A stretch of DNA of 64,000 nt, taken from the NCBI GenBank assembly GCA_029238315.1, contig JAQWGI010000015.1:62001-126000 (forward strand). The letters run 5' to 3'. Below the pieces are notes generated by a model. The model was not told where the DNA came from and did no database searches. It was given only the letters and a program-made list of their open reading frames with translations. The position numbers and the translations under genes were made by a program. Numbering within the stretch: the first letter of the stretch is position 1; each line of letters opens with the position of its first letter. Positions 9,334 through 19,242 of the stretch are shown piece after piece. This DNA is from Polaribacter sp. (GTDB lineage Bacteria > Bacteroidota > Bacteroidia > Flavobacteriales > Flavobacteriaceae).

Positions 9334-10626
9334 TTAAGAATTCATTAAATCTTCAATTTCTTCTGGTAAAATAGGAATGTTACGCATTAAGTTAAAAGGA
9401 GTTCCATTTTCTTGAATTACAACATCGTCTTCTAAACGAATTCCCATTTGCTCTTCAGGAATATAAATACCAGGCTCTACGGTAAAAACCATATTTGCTT
9501 TCATTGGTGTTTTTAGCGCACCATAATCATGCGTATCTAATCCAATATGATGACTTGTTCCGTGCATAAAATATTTTTTATAGGCGGGCCAGTTTTTATC
9601 TTCGTTTTGGACATCTGCCTTATCTATTAAACCTAGCTTTAATAATTCAGAAGTCATTATTTTACCAACTTCTTTATGGTATTGAGCCCAAATTGTTCCG
9701 GGAACCAACATCTTTGTAGCTTCTTCTTTTACATGGTTTACAGCGTTGTAAACAGCTCTCTGACGCGTTGTAAATTTACCTGAAACTGGAATTGTGCGTG
9801 TCATATCAGAAGAATAATTTGCATATTCTGCACCTACATCCATTAACAACATATCTCCAGCTTTACACTGCTGATTGTTTTCTATGTAATGCAATACACA
9901 GGCATTATAACCAGAACCAATAATTGGAGTATACGCAAATCCTTTAGATCGATTTCTTAGAAATTCGTGCATAAATTCTGCTTCAATCTCGAACTCCATT
10001 AAACCTGGTTTTACAAAACCTAAAATTCTTCTAAATCCTTTTTCAGTAATATTACAAGCTGCCTGCATTAAATCTAATTCGGTTTGCTCTTTAACACCTC
10101 TAATACTCTCTAAAATTGGAAAGCTCTTTGCGCTGTTATGTGCAGGAAAATTTGCTTTTACTTTTTTAATAAAACGATCTTCTCTCGTTTCTAACTCAAC
10201 CGCTTGCCTATAATGCTCATTGGTATTAAAGTATACTGTTTCTGCTTCAGTCATCAAATCAAAAAACACTTTATCAAAATCTTGCAACCAATAAATAGTT
10301 TTTATCCCTGAGGTACCCGTTGCTTGTTCTTTGTTTAATTTTGCGCCCTCCCAAACTGCAATATGATCGTTTGTTTCTTTAACAAAAAGAATCTCTCTGT
10401 GCTTTTGGTCAATCGCATCAGGAAATAACAACAAAATACTCTCTTCTTGGTCTACACCACTCAAATAAAAAATATCTCTATGCTGATGAAATGGCAACGT
10501 ACCGTCTGCACCCGTTGTAAAAATATCATTTGAGTTAAAAACTGCGATAGATTTTGGTTTCATTTGAGCTACAAACTTGGCTCTATTTTTTATAAAAAGT
10601 TGACAATCTATTAAATGGTATTTCAT
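9334..10626 (-). CDS. pepP: Xaa-Pro aminopeptidase (M24, aminopeptidase P)
   Basis: DMLLMDVGAEYANYSSDMTRTIPVSGKF, HGTSHHIGLDTHDYG, VFTVEPGIYI metal-binding motifs. Confidence 0.93.
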   Translation of the reverse strand: MKYHLIDCQLFIKNRAKFVAQMKPKSIAVFNSNDIFTTGADGTLPFHQHRDIFYLSGVDQEESILLLFPDAIDQKHREILFVKETNDHIAVWEGAKLNKEQATGTSGIKTIYWLQDFDKVFFDLMTEAETVYFNTNEHYRQAVELETREDRFIKKVKANFPAHNSAKSFPILESIRGVKEQTELDLMQAACNITEKGFRRILGFVKPGLMEFEIEAEFMHEFLRNRSKGFAYTPIIGSGYNACVLHYIENNQQCKAGDMLLMDVGAEYANYSSDMTRTIPVSGKFTTRQRAVYNAVNHVKEEATKMLVPGTIWAQYHKEVGKIMTSELLKLGLIDKADVQNEDKNWPAYKKYFMHGTSHHIGLDTHDYGALKTPMKANMVFTVEPGIYIPEEQMGIRLEDDVVIQENGTPFNLMRNIPILPEEIEDLMNS

Positions 10627-10830
10627 AAGTAAAAGGTATTTATTAAAAACAAATGTAGTAATTTAAACAAAGATGATTTACGCTTTAACTTAAAATTGAA
10701 ATGTAAATTTAGTTGTAAGAAAAAGTGTTTTCATAAAGAATAATTGATTTTCAAATGGTTATAAAATCAAAAAAAAGCATGTATTAAAAAAAATTAAATA
10801 AAAATTGTCATTTTATAATTTATATAGTAG

Positions 10831-10838
10831 TATCTTTG
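10831..10838 (+). promoter_or_regulatory. promoter -7 element TATCTTTG for the cold-shock gene (TTG at 10805-10807, 23-nt spacer)
   Basis: TTG-N23-TATCTTTG matches the Bacteroidetes promoter consensus. Confidence 0.65.
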
Positions 10839-10867
10839 CAGCTAATATTATTTTAATTATTATTACA

Positions 10868-11059
10868 ATGAGTAAAGGTACAGTAAAATTTTTCAATGAA
10901 TCTAAAGGATTTGGATTCATCACTGAAGAAGACACAAACAAGGAACATTTCGTACACATTTCTGGATTAATCGATGAGATTAGAGAAGGAGATGACGTAG
11001 AATTTGACTTACAAGAAGGTAGAAAAGGAATGAACGCAGTTAACGTAAAAGTTATCTAA
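10868..11059 (+). CDS. cold-shock domain protein
   Basis: MSKGTVKFFNESKGFGFITEED...HFVHISGL; longer ORF start at 10805 lies inside the promoter. Confidence 0.95.
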   Translation: MSKGTVKFFNESKGFGFITEEDTNKEHFVHISGLIDEIREGDDVEFDLQEGRKGMNAVNVKVI

Positions 11060-11082
11060 GATATAAACTTTTTTTTATTACA

Positions 11083-11119
11083 AAACGCCTATCAATTAAT
11101 TTGATAGGCGTTTTTATTT
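11083..11119 (+). terminator. terminator after cold-shock gene (probably bidirectional)
   Basis: aaaacgcctatcaa-ttaa-tttgataggcgtttttatttttt. Confidence 0.9.
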
Positions 11120-11138
11120 TTTATAGATTGTTTTAAAA

Positions 11139-12437
11139 CTACCTTCTTTTGCTATTTTCTCTTCTAGAAGAACGAGTATCGTTTCTTTTTCTATTATTAT
11201 TGGCGTTTTGACTAGCGTTTTTTGAAGTATTCTTTGATTTATTTCTAGGCGTATGATTTTTCTTTTTAGGTTTATTGGAATTTGGCTTTCCGGGCTCGTC
11301 ATTATTTTGAGGCTCAAATCCCTCTAAAATTTCAGTTTCTAATTTCTGACCTAATAACTTTTCAATTTGTCTAATATACTCCATCTCTTCAATACACACT
11401 AAGGAAAGCGCCTCTCCTTTTGCACCAGCTCTACCTGTTCTGCCAATTCTGTGTACATAATCTTCGGGTACATTTGGTAATTCAAAATTAATAACATGTG
11501 GCAATAATGGAATATCTAATCCACGTGCAGCAATATCTGTAGCAACTAAAACCCTAATTTCATTAGATTTAAATTGAGCTAAAGCCTTTGTTCTAGCTCC
11601 TTGACTCTTATTTCCATGTATTGCAGCAGCAGAAACTTTACTGGCAATTAATTTCTTTGTTAACTTATTGGCTCCATGCTTTGTTCTTGTAAAAATAAGC
11701 ACCTGTTTCCAATTTCCATCAGTAATTAATTTGGTAACGAGTTCTGTTTTCTTGCCTTTATCTACTCTAAATATTTTTTGAGCTACCTTTTCTGCAGTAG
11801 AATTTTCTGGTGTTGCCTCTACTAAAACGGGGTTGTGTAAGATACCTGCAGCCAATTCTTTAATTTCTTTAGAAAATGTTGCCGAAAACAATAAATTTTG
11901 TCTTTTTGCAGGCATTAAACTCATAATCTTTTTAATGTCACGCAAAAAACCCATATCTAACATTCTGTCAGCTTCATCTAACACCAAAATCTCAATTCTT
12001 TTTAAAGACAATGCTTTTTGGTTTTCTAAATCTAACAACCTTCCTGGAGTTGCAACCAAAATATCTACACCTTGTTTAATTGTTGCTATTTGAGATTTTG
12101 CTTTTACGCCCCCAAATACAACTGTAGATTTCATATTTAAATTAGCCCCATATTGCCTTACATTGTCATAAACCTGCGCAGCTAATTCTCTAGTTGGCGT
12201 TAAAACTAAGGCTCTTATTGGTCTAAACTTTGGATGTTTTGTATCGTTTAAAATTTGCAACATTGGCAAGGTAAATCCGGCTGTTTTCCCTGTTCCTGTT
12301 TGTGCTGAAGCCAACACGTCTTTTCCTTCTAAAACTAGTGGAATTGCTTTTTCTTGAATTGGAGACGGATTTTTATACCCTTGTTTTTCAATAGCTTTTA
12401 ACAAAGCATTGTTTAATCCTAACGATTTAAATGACAT
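11139..12437 (-). CDS. DEAD/DEAH-box RNA helicase, RhlE-like
   Basis: [49 protein letters not shown]; basic Asn/Lys-rich C-terminus. Confidence 0.95.
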   Translation of the reverse strand: MSFKSLGLNNALLKAIEKQGYKNPSPIQEKAIPLVLEGKDVLASAQTGTGKTAGFTLPMLQILNDTKHPKFRPIRALVLTPTRELAAQVYDNVRQYGANLNMKSTVVFGGVKAKSQIATIKQGVDILVATPGRLLDLENQKALSLKRIEILVLDEADRMLDMGFLRDIKKIMSLMPAKRQNLLFSATFSKEIKELAAGILHNPVLVEATPENSTAEKVAQKIFRVDKGKKTELVTKLITDGNWKQVLIFTRTKHGANKLTKKLIASKVSAAAIHGNKSQGARTKALAQFKSNEIRVLVATDIAARGLDIPLLPHVINFELPNVPEDYVHRIGRTGRAGAKGEALSLVCIEEMEYIRQIEKLLGQKLETEILEGFEPQNNDEPGKPNSNKPKKKNHTPRNKSKNTSKNASQNANNNRKRNDTRSSRRENSKRR

Positions 12438-12613
12438 AGATTTGTTTTACAAAATGGCGCATAGAGTTGAAATGCCATTTTTTAAGAATTTAGGCAAAGA
12501 TACATTGAATTCTGATGGTTATGATAACATTTTGTTAAAAGTAAAAACTTCTAGACCATAATTTTTTGTTATCTCTTTTACAAATAGTAAATTGTGCAAC
12601 CAAACAACGAATC

Positions 12614-15436
12614 ATGAAAAAAACAACAACACTTTTTGCAACCTTACTTGTTACACTAACAATCTACGGACAACAAGTAACTTCGGCAAATGAAATTGAA
12701 ACTGCATTAAATCAAAAAGATGCTTTAACTAAAAATTCTATTGTAAAAAATATCGAGTTTACAAACATTGGTCCTACTGTAATGAGTGGTCGTGTGGTAG
12801 ACATTGATGTAAATCCGAACAACACTACTGAGTTTTATGTTGGGTACGCTTCTGGCGGATTATGGTATACTAATAATAACGGAACTACTTTCTCTCCAAT
12901 AATGGATAACGCACCAACACAAAATGTTGGAGATATTGCTGTCGATTGGAAAAATGGAACAATTTGGGTTGGAACTGGTGAGAGCAATTCTTCTCGTTCT
13001 TCGTATGCCGGAATAGGAATCTTAAAATCAACCGACAAAGGAAAAACATGGCAACATGTTGGCTTATCAGATTCGCAACATATTGGTAGAATTATCATCA
13101 ACAAAAATAATCCTAACGAGGTAGTTGTTGGTGTTATTGGCCATTTATATTCTAAAAACAAACAGCGCGGTATTTATAAAACTACTAATGGTGGAAAAAC
13201 TTGGGAAAATACCTTGTTTATTAATGACATGACTGGAATTATTGACATTAGTGTTTCTCCTAAAAACTCAAAAATAATGTACGCTGCTTCATGGGAAAGA
13301 ATAAGAAAAGCATGGGATTTTGACGGTGACGGAAATGGCTCTGCTATTTACAAATCTACAAACGGTGGGTCTTCTTGGACAAAAATGACTACAAAAGGAA
13401 ATGGATTTCCTGTAGGAACAGGTGTTGGAAGAATTGGTTTAGCCGCTTTTGATGATACTGTTGTGTATGCTTTTTTAGACAATCAATTTAGAAGACCGGC
13501 AACTCCAAAAAAACCCGGAAGTGGTTTGCAAAAAGATGATTTTAAAACGATGTCTGTTTCTGATTTTATAAAATTAGACAACAAGGAGTTAAACAATTAC
13601 TTAAGAAACAATCGTTTTGATAGAAAAGATACTGCTACGTCTGTAAAAGCATCTGTAAAAAATGGCACTGTTAAACCTAGTCATTTAGCTACGTATATAG
13701 AAGATGCAAACTCAATGTTATTTAACTCACCAGTTATTGGAGCTGAACTTTACAAATCTACTAATGGTGGTACATCTTGGAAAAAAACACACAAAGGCTA
13801 TTTAGATGGCGTTTACAGTTCTTATGGATATTATTTTGGAATTATGGGAGTTAGCCAAATCAATCAAAATAAGGTCTACATTGGTGGTGTTCCTTTGCTA
13901 AAATCTAATGATGGAGGAAAAACTTTTGAAAATATTGGAGGGCCAAATGTACACTCAGATCATCAAGCATTATGGGTAAACCCTACTAAAAATGGACATG
14001 TTGTTAACGGAAATGATGGCGGAATTAACATCACTTTTGATGATGGAAAAAATTGGTCTAAACACAATTCTCACGCAGTTGGGCAGTTTTATGCAATTAA
14101 TGTAGACAACAAAAAACCATACAATGTTTATGGTGGCCTACAAGATAATGGCGTTTGGTACGGGCCAAGTGATTATCGATTTTCTAGAGGTTGGGAAGGT
14201 AGCGGAGATTATCCATACAAGAGAATTGGTGGTGGAGACGGTATGCAAGTTCAAATTGATTCTAGAGATAATGAAACCGTTTATTCTGGCTCTCAATTCG
14301 GATATTATTTCCGTTTAAATTTAAAAACCGGAAAACGAATTTCTATTCACCCAAAGCATCAATTAGGAGATTCTCCATACAGATACAACTGGCAAACACC
14401 TATATTATTATCGCCACACAATCAAGATATCTTATACATGGGTGCAAATAAATTGTTGCGTTCAATGGATCAAGGAGCAACTTTTGATGTAATTTCAGAA
14501 GATTTAACTACAGGCGGTAAAAAAGGAAATGTACCCTACGGAACTTTAGCAACCATATCTGAAAGTCCGTTTCAATTTGGTTTAATCTACACTGGATCTG
14601 ATGATGGATTGATTCATATTACTAAAGACGGCGGAAATTCTTGGACAAATATAACAGGAAATCTTCCTAAAGATTTATGGGTAAGCAGAGTAATTGCTTC
14701 AAAATTTAAAAAAGAAAGAGTATATGCTACTCTTAATGGCTACAGATCTGATGATTTTACATCCTATGTATATATGTCTGAGAACTATGGGCAAACCTGG
14801 AATAATATTGGCAGTAAAATACCAAATTCTGCAGTAAACGTTATTAAAGAAGATAGTAAAAATGAAAAACTACTATTTGTAGGAACTGATAACGGCTTGT
14901 ATGCAAGTTTTAATTTAGGTAATTCTTGGCATCCTTTTAGTAATGGATTTCCAAATGTTGCTGTGCACGATCTGGCAATTCAAGAAAGAGAAAACGACTT
15001 GGTTGTTGGTACGCATGGTAGAAGTATATACAAAACTAATATTTCTAGATTACAAAACTTTGATGCTTACAGCTCAAAAAAGACACATCTTTTTGAAATA
15101 GCAAGCCTACGTTCTTCTGCAAGATGGGGAAGCTCTTGGAGCCAGTTTTCTGCAGCAAGTACCCCGCAATCTACATTTGATGTATTTTCTAATAAAGCAA
15201 CAAATGCAACTATTACCATCAGTATAAAAAACATAGTAGTAAACACCATGTCTGTTAAATTAGATAAAGGATTTAATGCAATTACCTATGATGTTTCTTT
15301 TTCTAACAAAGGAAAAAAAGCTTTTGAAAAAGCTAACAAAAAATTAAAAGCAGCTCAAAATGGTGTTTATTATTTACCTAAAGGGAAATATACGGTTCAT
15401 ATAAACGGAGAAAACCAAGTTTTGCAAATAAGATAA
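12614..15436 (+). CDS. secreted sortilin/VPS10-like BNR-repeat protein
   Basis: MKKTTTLFATLLVTLTIYGQQ signal peptide; repeated STDKGKTWQ / STNGGSSW / SNDGGKTF Asp-box motifs. Confidence 0.9.
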   Translation: MKKTTTLFATLLVTLTIYGQQVTSANEIETALNQKDALTKNSIVKNIEFTNIGPTVMSGRVVDIDVNPNNTTEFYVGYASGGLWYTNNNGTTFSPIMDNAPTQNVGDIAVDWKNGTIWVGTGESNSSRSSYAGIGILKSTDKGKTWQHVGLSDSQHIGRIIINKNNPNEVVVGVIGHLYSKNKQRGIYKTTNGGKTWENTLFINDMTGIIDISVSPKNSKIMYAASWERIRKAWDFDGDGNGSAIYKSTNGGSSWTKMTTKGNGFPVGTGVGRIGLAAFDDTVVYAFLDNQFRRPATPKKPGSGLQKDDFKTMSVSDFIKLDNKELNNYLRNNRFDRKDTATSVKASVKNGTVKPSHLATYIEDANSMLFNSPVIGAELYKSTNGGTSWKKTHKGYLDGVYSSYGYYFGIMGVSQINQNKVYIGGVPLLKSNDGGKTFENIGGPNVHSDHQALWVNPTKNGHVVNGNDGGINITFDDGKNWSKHNSHAVGQFYAINVDNKKPYNVYGGLQDNGVWYGPSDYRFSRGWEGSGDYPYKRIGGGDGMQVQIDSRDNETVYSGSQFGYYFRLNLKTGKRISIHPKHQLGDSPYRYNWQTPILLSPHNQDILYMGANKLLRSMDQGATFDVISEDLTTGGKKGNVPYGTLATISESPFQFGLIYTGSDDGLIHITKDGGNSWTNITGNLPKDLWVSRVIASKFKKERVYATLNGYRSDDFTSYVYMSENYGQTWNNIGSKIPNSAVNVIKEDSKNEKLLFVGTDNGLYASFNLGNSWHPFSNGFPNVAVHDLAIQERENDLVVGTHGRSIYKTNISRLQNFDAYSSKKTHLFEIASLRSSARWGSSWSQFSAASTPQSTFDVFSNKATNATITISIKNIVVNTMSVKLDKGFNAITYDVSFSNKGKKAFEKANKKLKAAQNGVYYLPKGKYTVHINGENQVLQIR

Positions 15437-15666
15437 GTAACTCATTTCTGAAAAACTAAAAGTCAGTGTTTTTTTAATAAATACTGGCTTTTTTTATTTT
15501 CAGAGGGGATCAATTCTATATATATTTCTAAAAAAAAGAGTTCTAGCTCGCTCCATATCAAAATTATTTAAACAAATTCTAAATACGGCAAGAAAACAAA
15601 AAACTTGTTTGTTTATACTATTCATATACTGTAAATTTGTACTAACATTTAAATAATTAACAAATA

Positions 15667-16344
15667 ATGAGCGGAATACTAAATTCTTCAATCGCTAGAA
15701 AGTTTGCAATGGCACTTTCAGCTTTCTTTTTAATGTTTTTCTTATTACAACATCTTGTAATAAACATAACTTCAATATTTCCTAACAACGGTAAAACCTT
15801 TAATGAGTTGTCTCATTTTATGGGAACTAACCCGTTAGTTCAATACTTATTACAGCCCGTATTAATATTTGGAGTTGTATTTCATTTTGTGATGGGTTTT
15901 ATTTTAGAATTAAAAAACAACAGTGCTAGAAAAGTAAAATATGCTAAAAATAATGGTGCTGCAAATTCTACTTGGATGAGTAGAAACATGATTTGGTCTG
16001 GATTGGCGATTTTAGCTTTTATTGTGTTGCATTTTATTGATTTTTGGTTTCCAGAAATCAACACAAAATTTATTCAAGGAGATTGGTCTGGATTGCACAA
16101 TGGTGAGTTCAGATACTTTGAAGAATTACAGCATAAATTTGTAAATCCAGCAAGAGTTGCTGCTTATGTTGTAGCATTTATTTTCTTAGGATTACATTTA
16201 GCACACGGATTTAACTCAGCCTTCCAATCCGTTGGAGCAAACAATAAATATACTAAAGGATTGAAAACTTTTGGTAAACTATATGCAATTATCATTCCTT
16301 TAGGATTTGTTGTTATTGCATTATTTCATCATTTCAATCATTAA
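15667..16344 (+). CDS. sdhC: succinate dehydrogenase cytochrome b subunit
   Basis: Membrane protein with conserved His, immediately upstream of sdhA and sdhB. Confidence 0.93.
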   Translation: MSGILNSSIARKFAMALSAFFLMFFLLQHLVINITSIFPNNGKTFNELSHFMGTNPLVQYLLQPVLIFGVVFHFVMGFILELKNNSARKVKYAKNNGAANSTWMSRNMIWSGLAILAFIVLHFIDFWFPEINTKFIQGDWSGLHNGEFRYFEELQHKFVNPARVAAYVVAFIFLGLHLAHGFNSAFQSVGANNKYTKGLKTFGKLYAIIIPLGFVVIALFHHFNH

Positions 16345-16356
16345 TACAAAACCAGT

Positions 16357-18354
16357 ATGGCTTTAGATTCAAAAATTCCAAAAGGTCCATTAAAAGATAA
16401 ATGGACAGATTATAAAAATCATATCGATTTAGTAAACCCTGCCAATAAACGTAACATTGATGTTATTGTTGTAGGTACAGGTTTAGCAGGTGGTTCTGCT
16501 TCTGCAACTTTAGCAGAATTAGGCTACAATGTAAAAGCATTTGCATATCAAGATTCTCCTCGTAGAGCTCACTCTATTGCCGCTCAAGGAGGTATCAATG
16601 CCGCAAAAAATTATCAAGGAGATGGAGATTCTACCTACAGATTATTTTATGATACTGTAAAAGGAGGAGATTACAGATCCAGAGAAGCAAACGTGTACCG
16701 TTTAGCAGAAGTATCTGCAAACATTATTGATCAATGTGTAGCACAAGGAGTTCCTTTTGCACGTGATTATGGAGGTTTGTTAGACAATCGTTCTTTTGGT
16801 GGGGTCTTAGTTTCTAGAACTTTTTACGCCAAAGGGCAAACGGGTCAACAATTATTATTGGGGGCATATTCTGCAATGAATCGTCAAATTGCACGTGGTA
16901 AAATTGAAATGTTTAACCGTCATGAAATGCTAGATGTAGTAATTGTTGATGGGAAAGCACGTGGAATTATCGCTAGAGATTTAGTTACTGGAGAAATAGA
17001 ACGTCATTCTGCACATGCCGTTGTAGTAGCTTCTGGTGGATATGGAAATGTTTATTTCTTATCTACAAACGCAATGGGTTCTAATGCAACTGCTGCATGG
17101 AAAATTCATAAAAAAGGAGCCTATTTTGCAAATCCATGTTACACACAAATTCACCCAACTTGTATTCCTCGTTCAGGTGACTACCAATCTAAACTAACAT
17201 TAATGTCAGAATCGTTACGTAACGATGGTAGAATTTGGGTGCCAAAAAGCATGGAAGATGTAATGGCAATTCGTGAAGGCAGAAAAAAACCTACAGATTT
17301 ATCTGAAGACGAAAGAGATTATTATTTAGAAAGAAGATATCCTGCATTTGGTAACTTAGTACCTCGTGATGTTGCCTCTAGAGCAGCAAAAGAACGTTGT
17401 GATGCTGGTTACGGAGTAAATGCAACTGGAGAAGCGGTATACTTAGACTTTAAGTCTGCTATACAGCGTTACGGAAAAGAACAGGCTAAAATTAAACACA
17501 TTTCTAAACCTACAGAAAAACAAATTTATGATCTTGGTAAAGATATTGTAAAGGCTAAATATGGGAATTTATTTCAGATGTATGAAAAAATTGTAGATCA
17601 AAACCCTTATGAAACACCAATGATGATTTATCCTGCTGTACACTATACAATGGGTGGTGTATGGGTAGATTACAATCTAATGACAACAATTCCTGGATGT
17701 TATGCTATTGGAGAAGCAAACTTCTCTGACCATGGAGCAAATAGATTAGGTGCCTCTGCTTTAATGCAAGGTTTAGCTGATGGTTATTTTGTATTACCAT
17801 ATACTATTGGAGATTATTTAGCAGATGATATTAGAACTGGAAAAATAGCAACAGATTCTCCTGAATTTGAAGCTGCTGAAAAAGAAGTTTCAGAAAGAAT
17901 AGAATTTTTTATCAATAATAAAGGAACACATTCTGTAGATTATTACCACAAAAAATTAGGAAAAATTATGTGGGATAAATGTGGAATGTCTAGAAATGAA
18001 ACAGGCTTAAAGGAAGCAATAATAGAAATTTCTGAACTTAGAGCTGATTTCTGGAAAAACGTAAATGTACCTGGAACTGCAACAGAATATAACGAACAAC
18101 TTGCCAAAGCAGGTAGAGTTGCTGATTTCTTAGAGCTAGGAGAGTTATTTGCAAAAGACGCCTTGATAAGAGAAGAATCTGCAGGAGGACACTTTAGAGA
18201 AGAATTCCAAACTGAAGATGGAGAAGCAAAAAGAATAAAAGAGTTTCAGTTTGTTTCTGCATGGGAATATAAAGGAGAACCTAAAGATGCAATACTTCAC
18301 AAAGAAGAATTGGCATACGAAAATATAGAAGTTAAAGAAAGAAGTTATAAATAA
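16357..18354 (+). CDS. sdhA: succinate dehydrogenase/fumarate reductase flavoprotein subunit
   Basis: [65 protein letters not shown]. Confidence 0.97.
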   Translation: MALDSKIPKGPLKDKWTDYKNHIDLVNPANKRNIDVIVVGTGLAGGSASATLAELGYNVKAFAYQDSPRRAHSIAAQGGINAAKNYQGDGDSTYRLFYDTVKGGDYRSREANVYRLAEVSANIIDQCVAQGVPFARDYGGLLDNRSFGGVLVSRTFYAKGQTGQQLLLGAYSAMNRQIARGKIEMFNRHEMLDVVIVDGKARGIIARDLVTGEIERHSAHAVVVASGGYGNVYFLSTNAMGSNATAAWKIHKKGAYFANPCYTQIHPTCIPRSGDYQSKLTLMSESLRNDGRIWVPKSMEDVMAIREGRKKPTDLSEDERDYYLERRYPAFGNLVPRDVASRAAKERCDAGYGVNATGEAVYLDFKSAIQRYGKEQAKIKHISKPTEKQIYDLGKDIVKAKYGNLFQMYEKIVDQNPYETPMMIYPAVHYTMGGVWVDYNLMTTIPGCYAIGEANFSDHGANRLGASALMQGLADGYFVLPYTIGDYLADDIRTGKIATDSPEFEAAEKEVSERIEFFINNKGTHSVDYYHKKLGKIMWDKCGMSRNETGLKEAIIEISELRADFWKNVNVPGTATEYNEQLAKAGRVADFLELGELFAKDALIREESAGGHFREEFQTEDGEAKRIKEFQFVSAWEYKGEPKDAILHKEELAYENIEVKERSYK

Positions 18355-18361
18355 AGACATT

Positions 18362-19108
18362 ATGAATCTTACATTAAAAATTTGGCGTCAAGAGAACGCA
18401 AACGACAAAGGGAAAATGGTCGATTACAAAGTGACTGAAATCTCAGAACATATGTCTTTCTTGGAAATGATGGACGTTTTAAACGAACAACTTGTAAATT
18501 CTGGTGAAGAGCCAGTTGCTTTTGATCATGATTGTAGAGAAGGAATTTGCGGTATGTGTTCTATGTATATTAATGGCGAAGCACACGGTCCAGATCGTGG
18601 TGTAACTACTTGTCAATTACACATGCGTATGTTTAAAGATGGTGATACAATTACTATAGAGCCATGGAGAGCAGCTGCATTTCCAGTAATTAAAGATTTA
18701 GTTGTAGACAGAAGTGCTTTTGATAGAATACAACACGCTGGTGGATATATTTCTGTAAATACATCTGGAAACACTCAGGATGCTAATGCAATTCCTATTT
18801 CAAAAGAAGCCGCAGATAAAGCAATGGATGCAGCAACATGTATTGGTTGTGGTGCTTGTGTTGCCACTTGTAAAAACTCTTCTGCAATGTTGTTTGTAGG
18901 TGCAAAAGTTTCTCAATACGCATTATTACCACAAGGACAAGTTGAGGCTACAGACCGTGTTTTAAATATGGTTGCTCAGATGGATGCTGAAGGCTTTGGT
19001 AATTGTACAAATACTGGTGCTTGTGAGGTTGAATGTCCTAAAGGAATTTCTTTAGAAAACATCGCCAGAATGAATAGAGAATTTTTAAGCGCAAGTTTAA
19101 AAGGATAA
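18362..19108 (+). CDS. sdhB: succinate dehydrogenase/fumarate reductase iron-sulfur subunit
   Basis: [21 protein letters not shown] and [22 protein letters not shown] cluster motifs. Confidence 0.97.
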   Translation: MNLTLKIWRQENANDKGKMVDYKVTEISEHMSFLEMMDVLNEQLVNSGEEPVAFDHDCREGICGMCSMYINGEAHGPDRGVTTCQLHMRMFKDGDTITIEPWRAAAFPVIKDLVVDRSAFDRIQHAGGYISVNTSGNTQDANAIPISKEAADKAMDAATCIGCGACVATCKNSSAMLFVGAKVSQYALLPQGQVEATDRVLNMVAQMDAEGFGNCTNTGACEVECPKGISLENIARMNREFLSASLKG

Positions 19109-19126
19109 GTATATTTTAAATACATT

Positions 19127-19166
19127 AAAAAAACCTCATAGTTTTATTACTATGAGGTTTTTCTTT
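19127..19166 (+). terminator. terminator after sdhB
   Basis: aaaaaacctcatagttttattactatgaggtttttcttttt. Confidence 0.85.
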
Positions 19167-19193
19167 TTGGTAATAACCGATAAAATAAAGCAT

Positions 19194-19231
19194 AAAAAAA
19201 GCCTTTTGATTTCTCAAAAAGCTTTTTAATA
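19194..19231 (-). terminator. terminator after TonB-dependent receptor
   Basis: Minus strand aaaaagctttttgagaaatcaaaaggcttttttt. Confidence 0.7.
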
Positions 19232-19242
19232 TTTTACAATTT

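Noticed and set aside
11139-11290. Asn/Lys/Arg-rich repetitive C-terminus as a special repeat region
   Set aside because: Basic low-complexity tails are normal for RhlE-type helicases
11114-11317. 67-aa minus-strand ORF
   Set aside because: Alternate frame over the basic C-terminal tail of the DEAD-box helicase and the adjacent terminator
15500-15691. 63-aa minus-strand ORF
   Set aside because: Covers the promoter and start of sdhC in antisense; no coding character
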